From Leptodactylus fallax (Eukaryota; Chordata; Amphibia; Anura; Leptodactylidae), in the NCBI GenBank assembly GCA_947044405.1, contig CAMRHE010001108.1:124001-188000 (forward strand): 64,000 nucleotides of DNA, read 5' to 3'. The notes under the pieces are model-generated. The model saw only the letters and a program-made list of their open reading frames with translations. It was not told where the DNA came from and did not search any database. This document shows, piece after piece, positions 50,570 to 64,000 of the stretch. Both the position numbers and the translations under genes were made by a program. Position 1 is the stretch's first letter, and the number at the start of each line of letters is the position of its first letter.

Positions 50570-51814
50570 TATTGAAAAATGAAAAGATATATAAGCGCAC
50601 AGCCCAACTCATGGACTAGTGTATGAATGTAGGCCCCGTCCTCCTGGGATTCCTGATGTACGGACAGAAGCCTCCTTGGCTTGAGGCAAAGAAGTAACTT
50701 CACGTGTGAAGAGAATGGAGTCCGGCAGCCAGGGAGGAATAAACCTAACTATTAACTCATCTACATAACAAAAGGAGCATTTAAAAAGCAAAGAGTTACT
50801 TATGCGTTTCGCGTTTGAATCAAATGCCCCTGTTAGAATTTAAAAGCCTATACAATGCAAAAGGAACATCCACACTGTGGAGTATACATTGTATTAACTA
50901 ATTCATGGAAAACAAAAGACGGAAAAGAAAAGAAACAACACTGCAAAAGCACAAAACCAAAAACACCTCTAACTTATAACTAAACACCCCTGACCATCAT
51001 ACAAAGGAAATAAAGCAAAAACCGCTGTCTGAATATCAATATATATAACAACTAAATGTTATGGTGAAATAAACTGAAATAAATGATGCATAAAATGAGA
51101 CTATCAACCTCTATAAAAAAAAGGGCCCCAAAGGATATTGGGACAATAAGAAACCTGCGCTGGCAGATGACAGCCTAAGGGAGGCGTCTTATACATCTGA
51201 GAACAAGTCTCATGACTAAAATATCAATCCCCCGATGTAAGCGGGAGACTCCTCACATCCTGGAGCAGGCTTGTACTGCATGTCATGAAAAACCGATTTT
51301 ATAAAAAAAAAAAAAAGATAATTCTGTCCTGTAATTCATACCTGCAGGATGACCCAACTGGAAAATCCAAAACGCCGCCCTCCTAAAAGGCTGGCGCTTC
51401 TATTCTCCTCCTGTGACCGGTCTGGCTGCCTGTTCTATAGCATTGAATGTGAAGGAGGAGAAATTACCCCGATGTATATTAGAGAACTGTCTTGATACAC
51501 CTGTCATGTTGGAGGGGTTATCACTGGTACTGCCGTAGGTGTGTTCTGATATCCTAATTTTTAGCGCTTGTGTTGTGCACCCCACATATTTGAGGTTGCA
51601 ACTTGTACATGCTATCATATAGACCAGGGGTGTCAAACTCATTTTCACCAGGGGCCACTTCAGCCTCACGGGGTGCCTTGAAGGGCCAAGATTATTTTAC
51701 ACGTGTATAAAAGTAACTTCTTCCTAACAGTTAAGCGAGCTATTAGACAGCGTATAATATAAACAGGCGCCATAGCCCCTATTTATAGCGCCCCATTTAC
51801 ACACACTATAATGT

Positions 51815-52110
51815 TCCACAGCAGTCCCTGCACCCTGTATTATGACTCACAGCTGCCCCTGCACACGGTATTATGCTCCCTAGTGGCCCCTGCACACGGT
51901 ATTATGCTCCATATTGGCCCCTCCACACGGTATGATGCTCTACAGTGGCTCCTGTACACAGTATTATGCTCCATATTGGCCCCTCCACACGGTATTATGC
52001 TCCATAGTGGCCCCTGCACTTGTATTATGCTCCATAATGACCCCTGCACTGCTATTATGCTCCATAGTGGCCCCTGCACAGGGTATTATGCCCCATAGTG
52101 GCCAAACCAT
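51815..52110. repeat. about 31-bp tandem repeat inside the hAT element
   Basis: About nine copies of TATTATGCTCCATAGTGGCC followed by CCTGCACACGG, increasingly diverged at both edges. Part of the hAT body rather than a separate array. Confidence 0.85.
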
Positions 52111-52112
52111 GA

Positions 52113-52442
52113 ACTATTATTATACTCCGGGGTCTTTTAAGACCCCGGAGTATAATGAACGGAGACCCAGGGGAAGTGACAAACATAAAAACCAATGTTA
52201 CTTACCTATCCTGGACACCGATGCACTCCTTGCAGCTTTCAGCCCTGTTTAATTGCGCACACACGTCACGTGATCAGGCCGGCGACGCGACCTGATGACG
52301 TCACCAGAGGCCTCAAGCCTGCTCGGAGTAACACCGGATCGCAGGAGAGGTAAGTAGGATTTGTTTTTATGTTCCCTCACCTCCCATGGGCCTCCGATTA
52401 TTATACTCCGGGGTCTGAAAAGACCCTGGAGTATAATAATAG
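52113..52442. mobile_element. MITE with about 90-bp inverted repeats nested in the hAT element
   Basis: The left end (52113-52205) contains the palindrome ATTATACTCCGGGGTCT / AGACCCCGGAGTATAAT (52119-52156). The right end (52350-52442) is an inverted copy, with a second palindrome at 52397-52440. The flanking CGGAGACCC...GGGAAGTGACAAACATAAAAA and its inverted counterpart extend the match. Family unknown; no coding capacity. Confidence 0.75.
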
Positions 52443-53662
52443 TAGTATTTGCGGCCCGTGGCCTCACTTACCGATGCCCGCGGCCTCCGCTTCCCTTTCT
52501 GCGTCCCATAGCAGAAGGGGAAGTGGAGGCGGCCACGAGCAGACACGGGGTAGGTAAATAAATAGGCCGTTATGTGCCGGGGATACTCCAGCAGGTCACG
52601 GCCTATTTATATATATATAAAAAAAAAAAAAAAAAGTTATACTCACCTGCGATGCCTTGATGCAACCGCCGCCTCCTCTTCTTGTCCGTGACGTCTGTGT
52701 CTCAGTGTAGGCGGCGTGATGACATCATTGTATCGCCGCCTGCACTCAGATGCGGCGCCTCTTAAACTAGCCCAGGACAGGCCCCGCTCAGCTCTGGTTT
52801 TTTTTTTTTTTAAAGCGGCCTGTCCTGTATTGCTTGAGGCCGGGCCAGATAAGTGCCGGGCCGGGTATCAGAAGGCAGCGGGCCGGATTTGGCCCACGGG
52901 CCTTGTGTTTTACACCCGTGATATAGACAACATGATTCGAGTTGTAATTCAAATAACTTTTTATTGGATAGGTGACATTGTTAGAAAAATGACTAAACGT
53001 CTCAGATTTATTGGTGTATTTGCGCACGACATGGCGGGCTCCCTCGTGTGGTGCCAGGTTATGGATTTAACTGATGATTTGTCGCGGTATAAACTTGGTG
53101 ATAAAGAATGACCCAGGGTGCGACCTCGCTTGGCCACAAAATTGTAACCTCCCTCTAAAATAGACATTAAGGCGTTGTCTTGGTATAAAATGGGCAAATT
53201 CCTTTTGATAACCTTAATCACATCCTTATATTATATATGGAGCAGAGAAATACAGCGATGTTTTATTCTCAGGCCTTCTTGTGTTATTCTCAACGTTGTC
53301 AAGGAGGATTTTTCTATCCTTTTCTTTAGCGATTTTTTTTAGCTCTTTGTAATGACCAATTAGGGTAACCCCGATCCCGTAACCCTCCACATGTAACATC
53401 TTATGGGAAAGTAATGTAATGGGAACCGAGCGGCAACCACACGAACCCCATTATAGTCTATAGGGTCCGCTGGCTTCCTTTTCTATGCCTATAGGTTTCC
53501 TTTTGGGGGGTCCCCAAGCGCAGATGTGAAGCGGCCCTCAACCAAATGTATCCTCCATCCAAGCAAAGGTGTCAAAACCTCTGAGCAACTCCTTAGTATC
53601 TCTCAGATAACCAGGAATAGGAACTACAAGGATGGAGGGGAGGTGGGAATACATTTATCACC

Positions 53663-56600
53663 GTATCACACAGGATAGGATTAGATACACCGCTCAGAGA
53701 ATCACACAGGATAGGATTAGATACACCGCTCAGCAGGCAGTATCACACAGGATAGGATTAGATACACCGCTCAGAGAATCACACAGGATAGGATTAGATA
53801 CACAGCTCAGCTCACAGTATCACACAGGATAGGATTAGATACACAGCTCAGCAGACAGTATCACACAGGATAGGATTAGATACACAGCTCAGCTCACAGT
53901 ATCACACAGGATAGGATTAGATACACCGCTCAGCAGGCAGTATCACACAGGATAGGATTAGATACACAGCTCAGCAGACAGTATCACACAGGATAGGATT
54001 AGATACACAGCTCAGCAGACAGTATCACACAGGATAGGATTAGATACACAGCTCAGCAGGCAGTATCACACAGGATAGGATTAGATACACAGCTCAGCTC
54101 ACAGTATCACACAGGATAGGATTAGATACACAGCTCAGCAGATAGTATCACACAGGATAGGATTAGATACACAGCTCAGCAGACAGTATCACACAGGATA
54201 GGATTAGATACACAGCTCAGCAGGCAGTATCACACAGGATAGGATTAGATACACAGCTCAGCAGACAGTATCCCACAGGATAGGATTAGATACACAGCTC
54301 AGCTCACAGTATCACACAGGATAGGATTAGATACACTGCTCAGCAGACAGTATCACACAGGATAGGATTAGATACACAGCTCAGCAGACAGTATCACACA
54401 GGATAGGATTAGATACACAGCTCAGCAGATTCACACAGGATAGGATTAGATACACAGCTCAGCTCACAGTATCACACAGGATAGGATTAGATACACAGCT
54501 CAGCTCACAGTATCACACAGGATAGGATTAGATACACAGCTCAGCTCACAGTATCACACAGGATAGGATTAGATACACAGCTCAGCTCACAGTATCACAC
54601 AGGATAGGATTAGATACACAGCTCAGCAGACAGTATCACACAGGATAGGATTAGATACACAGCTCAGCTCACAGTATCACACAGGATAGGATTAGATACA
54701 CTGCTCAGCAGGCAGTATCACACAGGATAGGATTAGATACACAGCTCAGCAGGCAGTATCACACAGGATAGGATTAGATACACCGCTCAGCAGGCAGTAT
54801 CACACAGGATAGGATTAGATACACAGCTCAGCTCACAGTATCACACAGGATAGGATTAGATACACCGCTCAGCAGACAGTATCACACAGGATAGGATTAG
54901 ATACATAGCTCAGCAGGCAGTATGACACAGGATAGGATTAGATACACCGCTCAGCAGGCAGTATCACACAGGATAGGATTAGATACACAGCTCAGCAGGC
55001 AGTATCACACAGGATAGGATTAGATACACAGCTCAGCAGACAGTATCACACAGGATAGGATTAGATACACAGCTCAGCAGACAGTATCACACAGGATAGG
55101 ATTAGATACATAGGTCAGCTCACAGTATCACACAGGATAGGATTAGATACACAGCTCAGCTCACAGTATCACACAGGATAGGATTAGATACACAGCTCAG
55201 CTCACAGTATCACACAGGATAGGATTAGATACACAGCTCAGCTCACAGTATCACACAGGATAGGATTAGATACACAGCTCAGCAGGCAGTATCACACAGG
55301 ATAGGATTAGATACACTGCTCAGCAGACAGTATCACACAGGATAGGATTAGATACACCGCTCAGCAGGCAGTATCACACAGGATAGGATTAGATACACCG
55401 CTCAGCAGAATCACACAGGATAGGATTAGATACACAGCTCAGCTCACAGTATCACACAGGATAGGATTAGATACACCGCTCAGCAGGCAGTATCACACAG
55501 GATAGGATTAGATACACCGCTCAGCAGGCAGTATCATACAGGATAGGATTAGATACACCGCTCAGCAGGCAGTATCACACAGGATAGGATTAGATACACC
55601 GCTCAGCCCAGAATCACACAGGATAGGATTAGATACACAGCTCAGCAGGCAGTATCACACAGGATAGGATTAGATACACCGCTCAGCAGACAGTATCACA
55701 TATGATAGGATTAGATACACAGCTCAGCAGACAGTATCACACAGGATAGGATTAGATACATCGCTCAGCAGGCAGTATCACACAGGATAGGATTAGATAC
55801 ACTTTTCAGCAGACAGTATCACACAGGATAGGATTAGATACACCGCTCAGCAGGCAGTATCACACAGGATAGGATTAGATACACAGCTCAGCAGACAGTA
55901 TCACACAGGATAGGATTAGATACACAGCTCAGCAGACAGTATCACACAGGATAGGATTAGATACATAGCTCAGCTCACAGTATCACACAGGATAGGATTA
56001 GATACACAGCTCAGCTCACAGTATCACACAGGATAGGATTAGATACACCGCTCAGCTCACAGTATCACACAGGATAGGATTAGATACACAGCTCAGCTCA
56101 CAGTATCACACAGGATAGGATTAGATACACAGCTCAGCAGACAGTATCACACAGGATAGGATTAGATACACAGCTCAGCTCACAGTATCACACAGGATAG
56201 GATTAGATACACAGCTCAGCTCACAGTATCACACAGGATAGGATTAGATACACAGCTCAGCTCACAGTATCACACAGGATAGGATTAGATACACAGCTCA
56301 GCTCACAGTATCACACAGGATAGGATTAGATACACAGCTCAGCTCACAGTATCACACAGGATAGGATTAGATACACAGCTCAGCTCACAGTATCACACAG
56401 GATAGGATTAGATACACCGCTCAGGTCACAGTATCACACAGGATAGGATTAGATACACCGCTCAGCAGACAGTATCACACAGGATAGGATTAGATACACC
56501 GCTCAGCAGGCAGTATGACACAGGATAGGATTAGATACACCGCTCAGCAGGCAGTATCACACAGGATAGGATTAGATACACAGCTCAGCAGACAGTATCA

Positions 56601-58636
56601 CACAGGATAGGATTAGATACACCGCTCAGCAGACAGTATCACACAGGATAGGATTAGATACACCGCTCAGCTCACAGTATCACACAGGATAGGATTAGAT
56701 ACACAGCTCAGCAGACAGTATCACACAGGATAGGATTAGATACACAGCTCAGCTCACAGTATCACACAGGATAGGATTAGATACACCGCTCAGCAGGCAG
56801 TATGACACAGGATAGGATTAGATACACAGCTCAGCAGGCAGTATCACACAGGATAGGATTAGATACACCGCTCAGCAGGCAGTATCACACAGGATAGGAT
56901 TAGATACACAGCTCAGCAGGCAGTATCACACAGGATAGGATTAGATACACAGCTCAGCAGACAGTATCACACAGGATAGGATTAGATACACAGCTCAGCT
57001 CACAGTATCACACAGGATAGGATTAGATACACAGCTCAGCTCACAGTATCACACAGGATAGGATTAGATACACAGCTCAGCTCACAGTATCACACAGGAT
57101 AGGATTAGATACACAGCTCAGCAGGCAGCATCACATATGACAGGATTAGATACACAGCTCAGCAGATAGTATCACACAGGATAGGATTAGATACACAGCT
57201 CAGCTCACAGTATCACACAGGATAGGATTAGATACACAGCTCAGCAGACAGTATCACACAGGATAGGATTAGATACACAGCCTCAGCTCACAGTATCACA
57301 CAGGATAGGATTAGATACACAGCTCAGCAGATTCACACAGGATAGGATTAGATACACAGCTCAGCAGGCAGTATCACACAGGATAGGATTAGATACACCG
57401 CTCAGCAGGCAGTATCACACAGGATAGGATTAGATACACAGCTCAGCTCACAGTATCACACAGGATAGGATTAGATACACTGCTCAGCAGGCAGTATCAC
57501 ACAGGATAGGATTAGATACATAGCTCAGCAGGCAGTATCACACAGGATAGGATTAGATACACCGCTCAGCTCACAGTATCACACAGGATAGGATTAGATA
57601 CACTGCTCAGCAGACAGTATCACACAGGATAGGATTAGATACACAGCTCAGCTCACAGTATCACACAGGATAGGATTAGATCACCCCACCACAACACACC
57701 CCGCTCAGCAGGCAGTATGACACAGGATAGGATTAGATACACAGCTCAGCAGATTCACACAGGATAGGATTAGATACACAGCTCAGCAGGCAGTATCACA
57801 CAGGATAGGATTAGATACACCGCTCAGCAGGCAGTATCACACAGGATAGGATTAGATACACAGCTCAGCTCACAGTATCACACAGGATAGGATTAGATAC
57901 ACTGCTCAGCAGGCAGTATCACACAGGATAGGATTAGATACATAGGTCAGCAGGCAGTATCACACAGGATAGGATTAGATACACAGCTCAGCTCACAGTA
58001 TCACACAGGATAGGATTAGATACACTGCTCAGCAGACAGTATCACACAGGATAGGATTAGATACACAGCTCAGCTCACAGTATCACACAGGATAGGATTA
58101 GATACACAGCTCAGCTCACAGTATCCCACAGGATAGGATTAGATACACCGCTCAGCTCACAGTATCACACAGGATAGGATTAGATACACTGCTACACAGC
58201 CAGACAGTATCACACAGGATAGGATTAGATACACAGCTCAGCTCACAGTATCACACAGGATAGGATTAGATACACCGCTCAGCAGGCAGTATGACACAGG
58301 ATAGGATTAGATACACAGATCCAGCTCACAGTATCACACAGGATAGGATTAGATACACAGCTCAGCAAGATTCACACAGGATAGGATTAGATACACAGCT
58401 CAGCAGACAGTATCACACAGGATAGGATTAGATACACCGCTCAGCAGACAGTATCACACAGGATAGGATTAGATACACAGCTCAGAGATTCACACAGGAT
58501 AGGATTAGATACACAGCTCAGCAGGCAGTATCACACAGGATAGGATTAGATACATAGGTCAGCAGGCAGTATCACACAGGATAGGATTAGATACACCGCT
58601 CAGCAGGCAGTATCACACAGGATAGGATTAGATACA
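53663..58636. repeat. 41-bp minisatellite, second array, about 120 copies
   Basis: Same unit as 48915-49803. Variant units (CAGCTC, CCGCTC, CTGCTC, CATAGGTC) are intermixed. A few units are damaged (for example 57680-57705 and 58190-58205). The last dozen or so units repeat the variant order of the first array's end, including the short AGAGATTCACAC units, and lead into U2. The array and U2 therefore duplicated as one block. Confidence 0.97.
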
Positions 58637-59402
58637 CGTCCTCAGACACTTTCTTTCTTCTCTCAGGCTATCACTATGGGGGGCAGTTACATATACAGTA
58701 GGGCTCCCGCTCTCCTCCATTGTTATACCCTAGGTGGGGGCAGGTAACCAGGGCAGGCAGGAAGTGTCACCATAGTAACCAATCACATCCCGGCCTTCAC
58801 TTTACTACCTGCCATGGATACTTGTAGGCCGCCCTCTGGTTGCTACTGGCAACCTCCTCCATCTATAGGGTTATATAGGTGACTGATAGGTAACCCCGTA
58901 CATGTGTGTAGGGCACCCCGCAGTCTGCTGCGCCCCATGTGAATTACATAGAGCCAAGCAGCGGATCATCAGGACACGTTTCCCGGACAGCGCACTGACC
59001 CACTCATTTCTATGGGCCTGTACACATAGCTGTGAATGACACCGCCACGTGTGCGGGCCACGAAATATAGACCAGGCCCTATTCCTGCCCTAGTTTGTGG
59101 CTCCTATTCATTTAATGAAAGGCTCGTGCATAGGCGGCACATGGGTGACATCCACAGCCGGCCGGCAGCTCATGGTCGTCTGTAACCGGCCTTAGATTGT
59201 GATGGGATTTCCTAGCGTTAGGTTTGCGGAGTCACTTCCTATAGGAGATTCTTTGCATTTACGGTTTAGGGTTTATCATTGGCAGCCACATTATAGGGTT
59301 ATATTCTCTGTACCTGACACGCAGTCTGTTTGTTCGCACTTTCCTTTGTGATGGGAATTTATTGGATTTTACATGAATAAATATGGTTATTATTATTCTA
59401 TA
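58637..59402. repeat. 766-bp duplicated segment, copy U2
   Basis: Second copy of 49804-50569, with the same length and about two substitutions by eye. Continues into unique sequence (ACGTGGTGTCTC), then a (TA)n run at about 59417-59442, whereas U1 continues into the Penelope-like element. Confidence 0.95.
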
Positions 59403-60040
59403 CGTGGTGTCTCTATACTATATATATATATATATATATATTGGAGTCTCTTACACTGGAAGCAGCCCGAGCGGAGCCGACGTCCTCACTGACTATAAGA
59501 GGGTCCAGTTTGCAGCAGTTTTTGTGACTAGTCTGATGTGAATGTAGCCCAATATACAGGAGTCACCCAAAGGCCTCGTTCACACTACAGTGTCGCGTCC
59601 ATTGGCTATCTTTGGTGCAAGAGACGAACATTTATTATAGTTTTCTGTTCCCAACTTCAGCTCACAAATCCTGATGCAAAACAAAAAAAAACGCAAGTGT
59701 GAACGTGACCTGAGGACGGAGCCAGGGCTTTTTTTTTTTTTTTTACCTTTGCCAAAAGGAACAGAGGAAAAGTGACTGAGCAGCCCCAGCTAGAGCCAAG
59801 CTCACACACAGCGCTAAGCGCTGCGGCACCGGATCAGAATCGCTTCTATACTCACAAACCGGAGAACCAGTTTAGTATATCTGATCAATTCATCACATCC
59901 GGAGCGGCGGCCTGAAGAGCCGGAGAGCGGGCACACAGCCCCGGGACCGGGGCATAGCCTGCGGGGCTCGTCACACCAGCAGCGGGCGCAGGCGCCACAC
60001 CCGGCCGGTCAGATAAGATCAATGTGTATGTAGTAGACGG
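59403..60040. other. unique spacer upstream of DDX5
   Basis: Contains a (TA)n microsatellite near 59417-59442 and a 15-20-nt T-run near 59728. No exon, RNA gene or transposon end was recognised. Becomes GC-rich from about 59890. Confidence 0.5.
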
Positions 60041-60046
60041 GGAGAG

Positions 60047-60245
60047 ACACACGGACACTCTCACACACGGACACTCACACACACGGACACTCTCACACAC
60101 GGACACTCTCACACACGGACACTCTCACACACGGACTCACTCACAGACTCACTCACAGACTCACTCACAGACTCACTCACAGACTCACTCACAGACTCAC
60201 TCACAGACTCACTCACAGACTCACCACAGACTCACTCTCTCACAC
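60047..60245. repeat. ACACGGACACTCTC and AGACTCACTCAC simple repeats
   Basis: Two adjoining short-period arrays: about six copies of a CACACGGACACTCT-type unit (60047-60130), then about nine copies of the 12-bp unit AGACTCACTCAC (60131-60235). The His/Thr/Ser/Gln ORF across them is an artefact. Confidence 0.93.
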
Positions 60246-60269
60246 GCACATTTTTCCCTTACGCATGCG

Positions 60270-60687
60270 CTGCTTCCTCCCCCCTCCCTTTATCCCGCGT
60301 AGCTTCCGTCGCCCCGCCCACTCGGTTGCAGTTGTCCTCTTCCACGCCATCTTTGTGCCGGGCACGATCCCCCACTTCCCCCGTTCCGTCGCTGTGGCGG
60401 AGCCGGTATCCTCCGCAGTCGCCCTATATATATTATAGAAGCGTCCAGTGCTCTTTTACACGTCGTCCCGAGGTTTGTTACAGGTCTCAGGCGGCTCCTT
60501 CCCGCACACAAGATGGCGCCTGTGGGCGGAGCTGTGTGGCGGAGGGATCCGTGACGTCACGGTGCGGCGCTGTCTTGTGGGCGGGCCCAGCCGGCTGCTC
60601 TCTCCCTTTATAACCGGCTTGTGTGGCGGTCACAGCTCCCGCTCCTCCACTGCCCACACCGCAGCATCTCCTTGTCATACAAGCACC
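60270..60687 (+). promoter_or_regulatory. DDX5 promoter and 5' UTR
   Basis: CpG-island sequence before the DDX5 start codon, continuing into intron 1. Motifs: AAGATGGCGCC (YY1-type, about 60510), palindromic CRE TGACGTCA (60552-60559), and a TATA-like TTTATAA (60608-60614) about 75 bp before the ATG. A TSS near 60635-60645 would leave a short 5' UTR. The TSS itself is inferred. Confidence 0.6.

Positions 60688-64000
<3,313 letters not shown>

Larger units (their letters stand above)
51625..52920. mobile_element. non-autonomous hAT-like element
   Basis: A 1,296-bp element flanked by the exact 8-bp direct repeat ATATAGAC (51617-51624 and 52921-52928), the target duplication size of hAT transposons. 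The ends CAGGGGTGTCAAACTCA and (inverted) CACGGGTGTAAAACACA are imperfect terminal inverted repeats. GGGCCAC/GGGCCGG-rich subterminal sequence is common in vertebrate hAT MITEs. No transposase. It interrupts the GIY-YIG coding segment of the Penelope-like element. Confidence 0.88.
50570..53655 (-). mobile_element. Penelope-like retroelement fragment with GIY-YIG domain
   Basis: Minus-strand coding remnants, running from about 53560 to 51400. They begin with YLRDTKELL (about 53580, the start of a reverse-transcriptase-derived segment, then internally deleted), continue with ELKKIAKEKDRKIL and NLPILYQDNAL (53200-53350), and end in a GIY-YIG nuclease-type segment: VVY | MIACTSCNLKYVG then LKIRISEHTYG. 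That segment is split by the hAT insertion at 51625-52920. The 3' part (50580-51400) is non-coding and includes TTCAAACGCGAAACGCATAAG-like sequence at about 50800-50820. It is 5'-truncated and inactive. It lies exactly between U1 and the second 41-bp array. Confidence 0.75.

Noticed and set aside
52119..52156. Perfect hairpin as a microRNA precursor
   Set aside because: The 17-bp stem with a 4-nt loop is part of a repeated MITE end (a second copy is at 52397-52440) and is too short for a typical pre-miRNA.
53663..58636. CRISPR array
   Set aside because: The units abut with no unique spacers, the period is a plain 41-bp tandem repeat, and the genome is a vertebrate's.
60024..60302. Thr/His/Ser-rich ORF before DDX5
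   Set aside because: It is produced by the ACACGGACACTC and AGACTCACTCAC simple repeats.

Overview
The window is a piece of vertebrate nuclear genome, almost certainly from a frog. It carries three conserved, intron-rich genes in the order and relative orientation known for human 17q24: SMURF2 (+), CEP95/CCDC45 (-) and DDX5 (+). SMURF2 and CEP95 are tail to tail; CEP95 and DDX5 are head to head. GT-AG introns, CpG-rich promoters, Tc1/mariner, DIRS, Penelope-like and hAT elements and many short foldback repeats point to an amphibian. The species cannot be named from the sequence.

Layout. 1-5283: intron 1 of SMURF2 with two minisatellites; exon 1 lies upstream of the window. 5284-19227: SMURF2 coding exons 2-19 (C2, three WW, HECT), with large minisatellites in introns 2, 7 and 11. 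19228-20915: 3' UTR. 21315-28423: a Tc1-like element split by a DIRS-like retrotransposon (21603-27155) that still shows inverted terminal repeats and an internal complementary region. 29644-47580: CEP95 on the minus strand, at least 21 coding exons, with minisatellites in introns 4, 10, 13 and 15. 47605-48450: an array directly upstream of the CEP95 start codon. 48480-48800: the CEP95 promoter. 48920-59402: a duplicated block (41-bp array plus a 766-bp unique tail, twice) with a Penelope-like element between the copies; that element is interrupted by a hAT element, which itself carries a small inverted-repeat element. 60270-60687: DDX5 promoter. 60688-63927: the first eight coding exons of DDX5; the gene runs off the right edge.

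The most striking property is tandem repetition. About 46% of the window (roughly 30 kb) consists of a dozen or so unrelated minisatellite families. Each is confined to one intron or spacer and often lies within tens of bases of a splice site or start codon. They produce huge spurious ORFs (up to about 1,660 codons) that are not genes. The exons between them are highly conserved, apart from three frame-breaking insertions in SMURF2 (two in homopolymers, one of 10 nt) and one phase mismatch in CEP95 across a 5.4-kb array.

The gene products act separately: a HECT ubiquitin ligase of TGF-beta/BMP signalling, a centrosomal coiled-coil protein, and a DEAD-box RNA helicase. Only the gene order is shared with other vertebrates.
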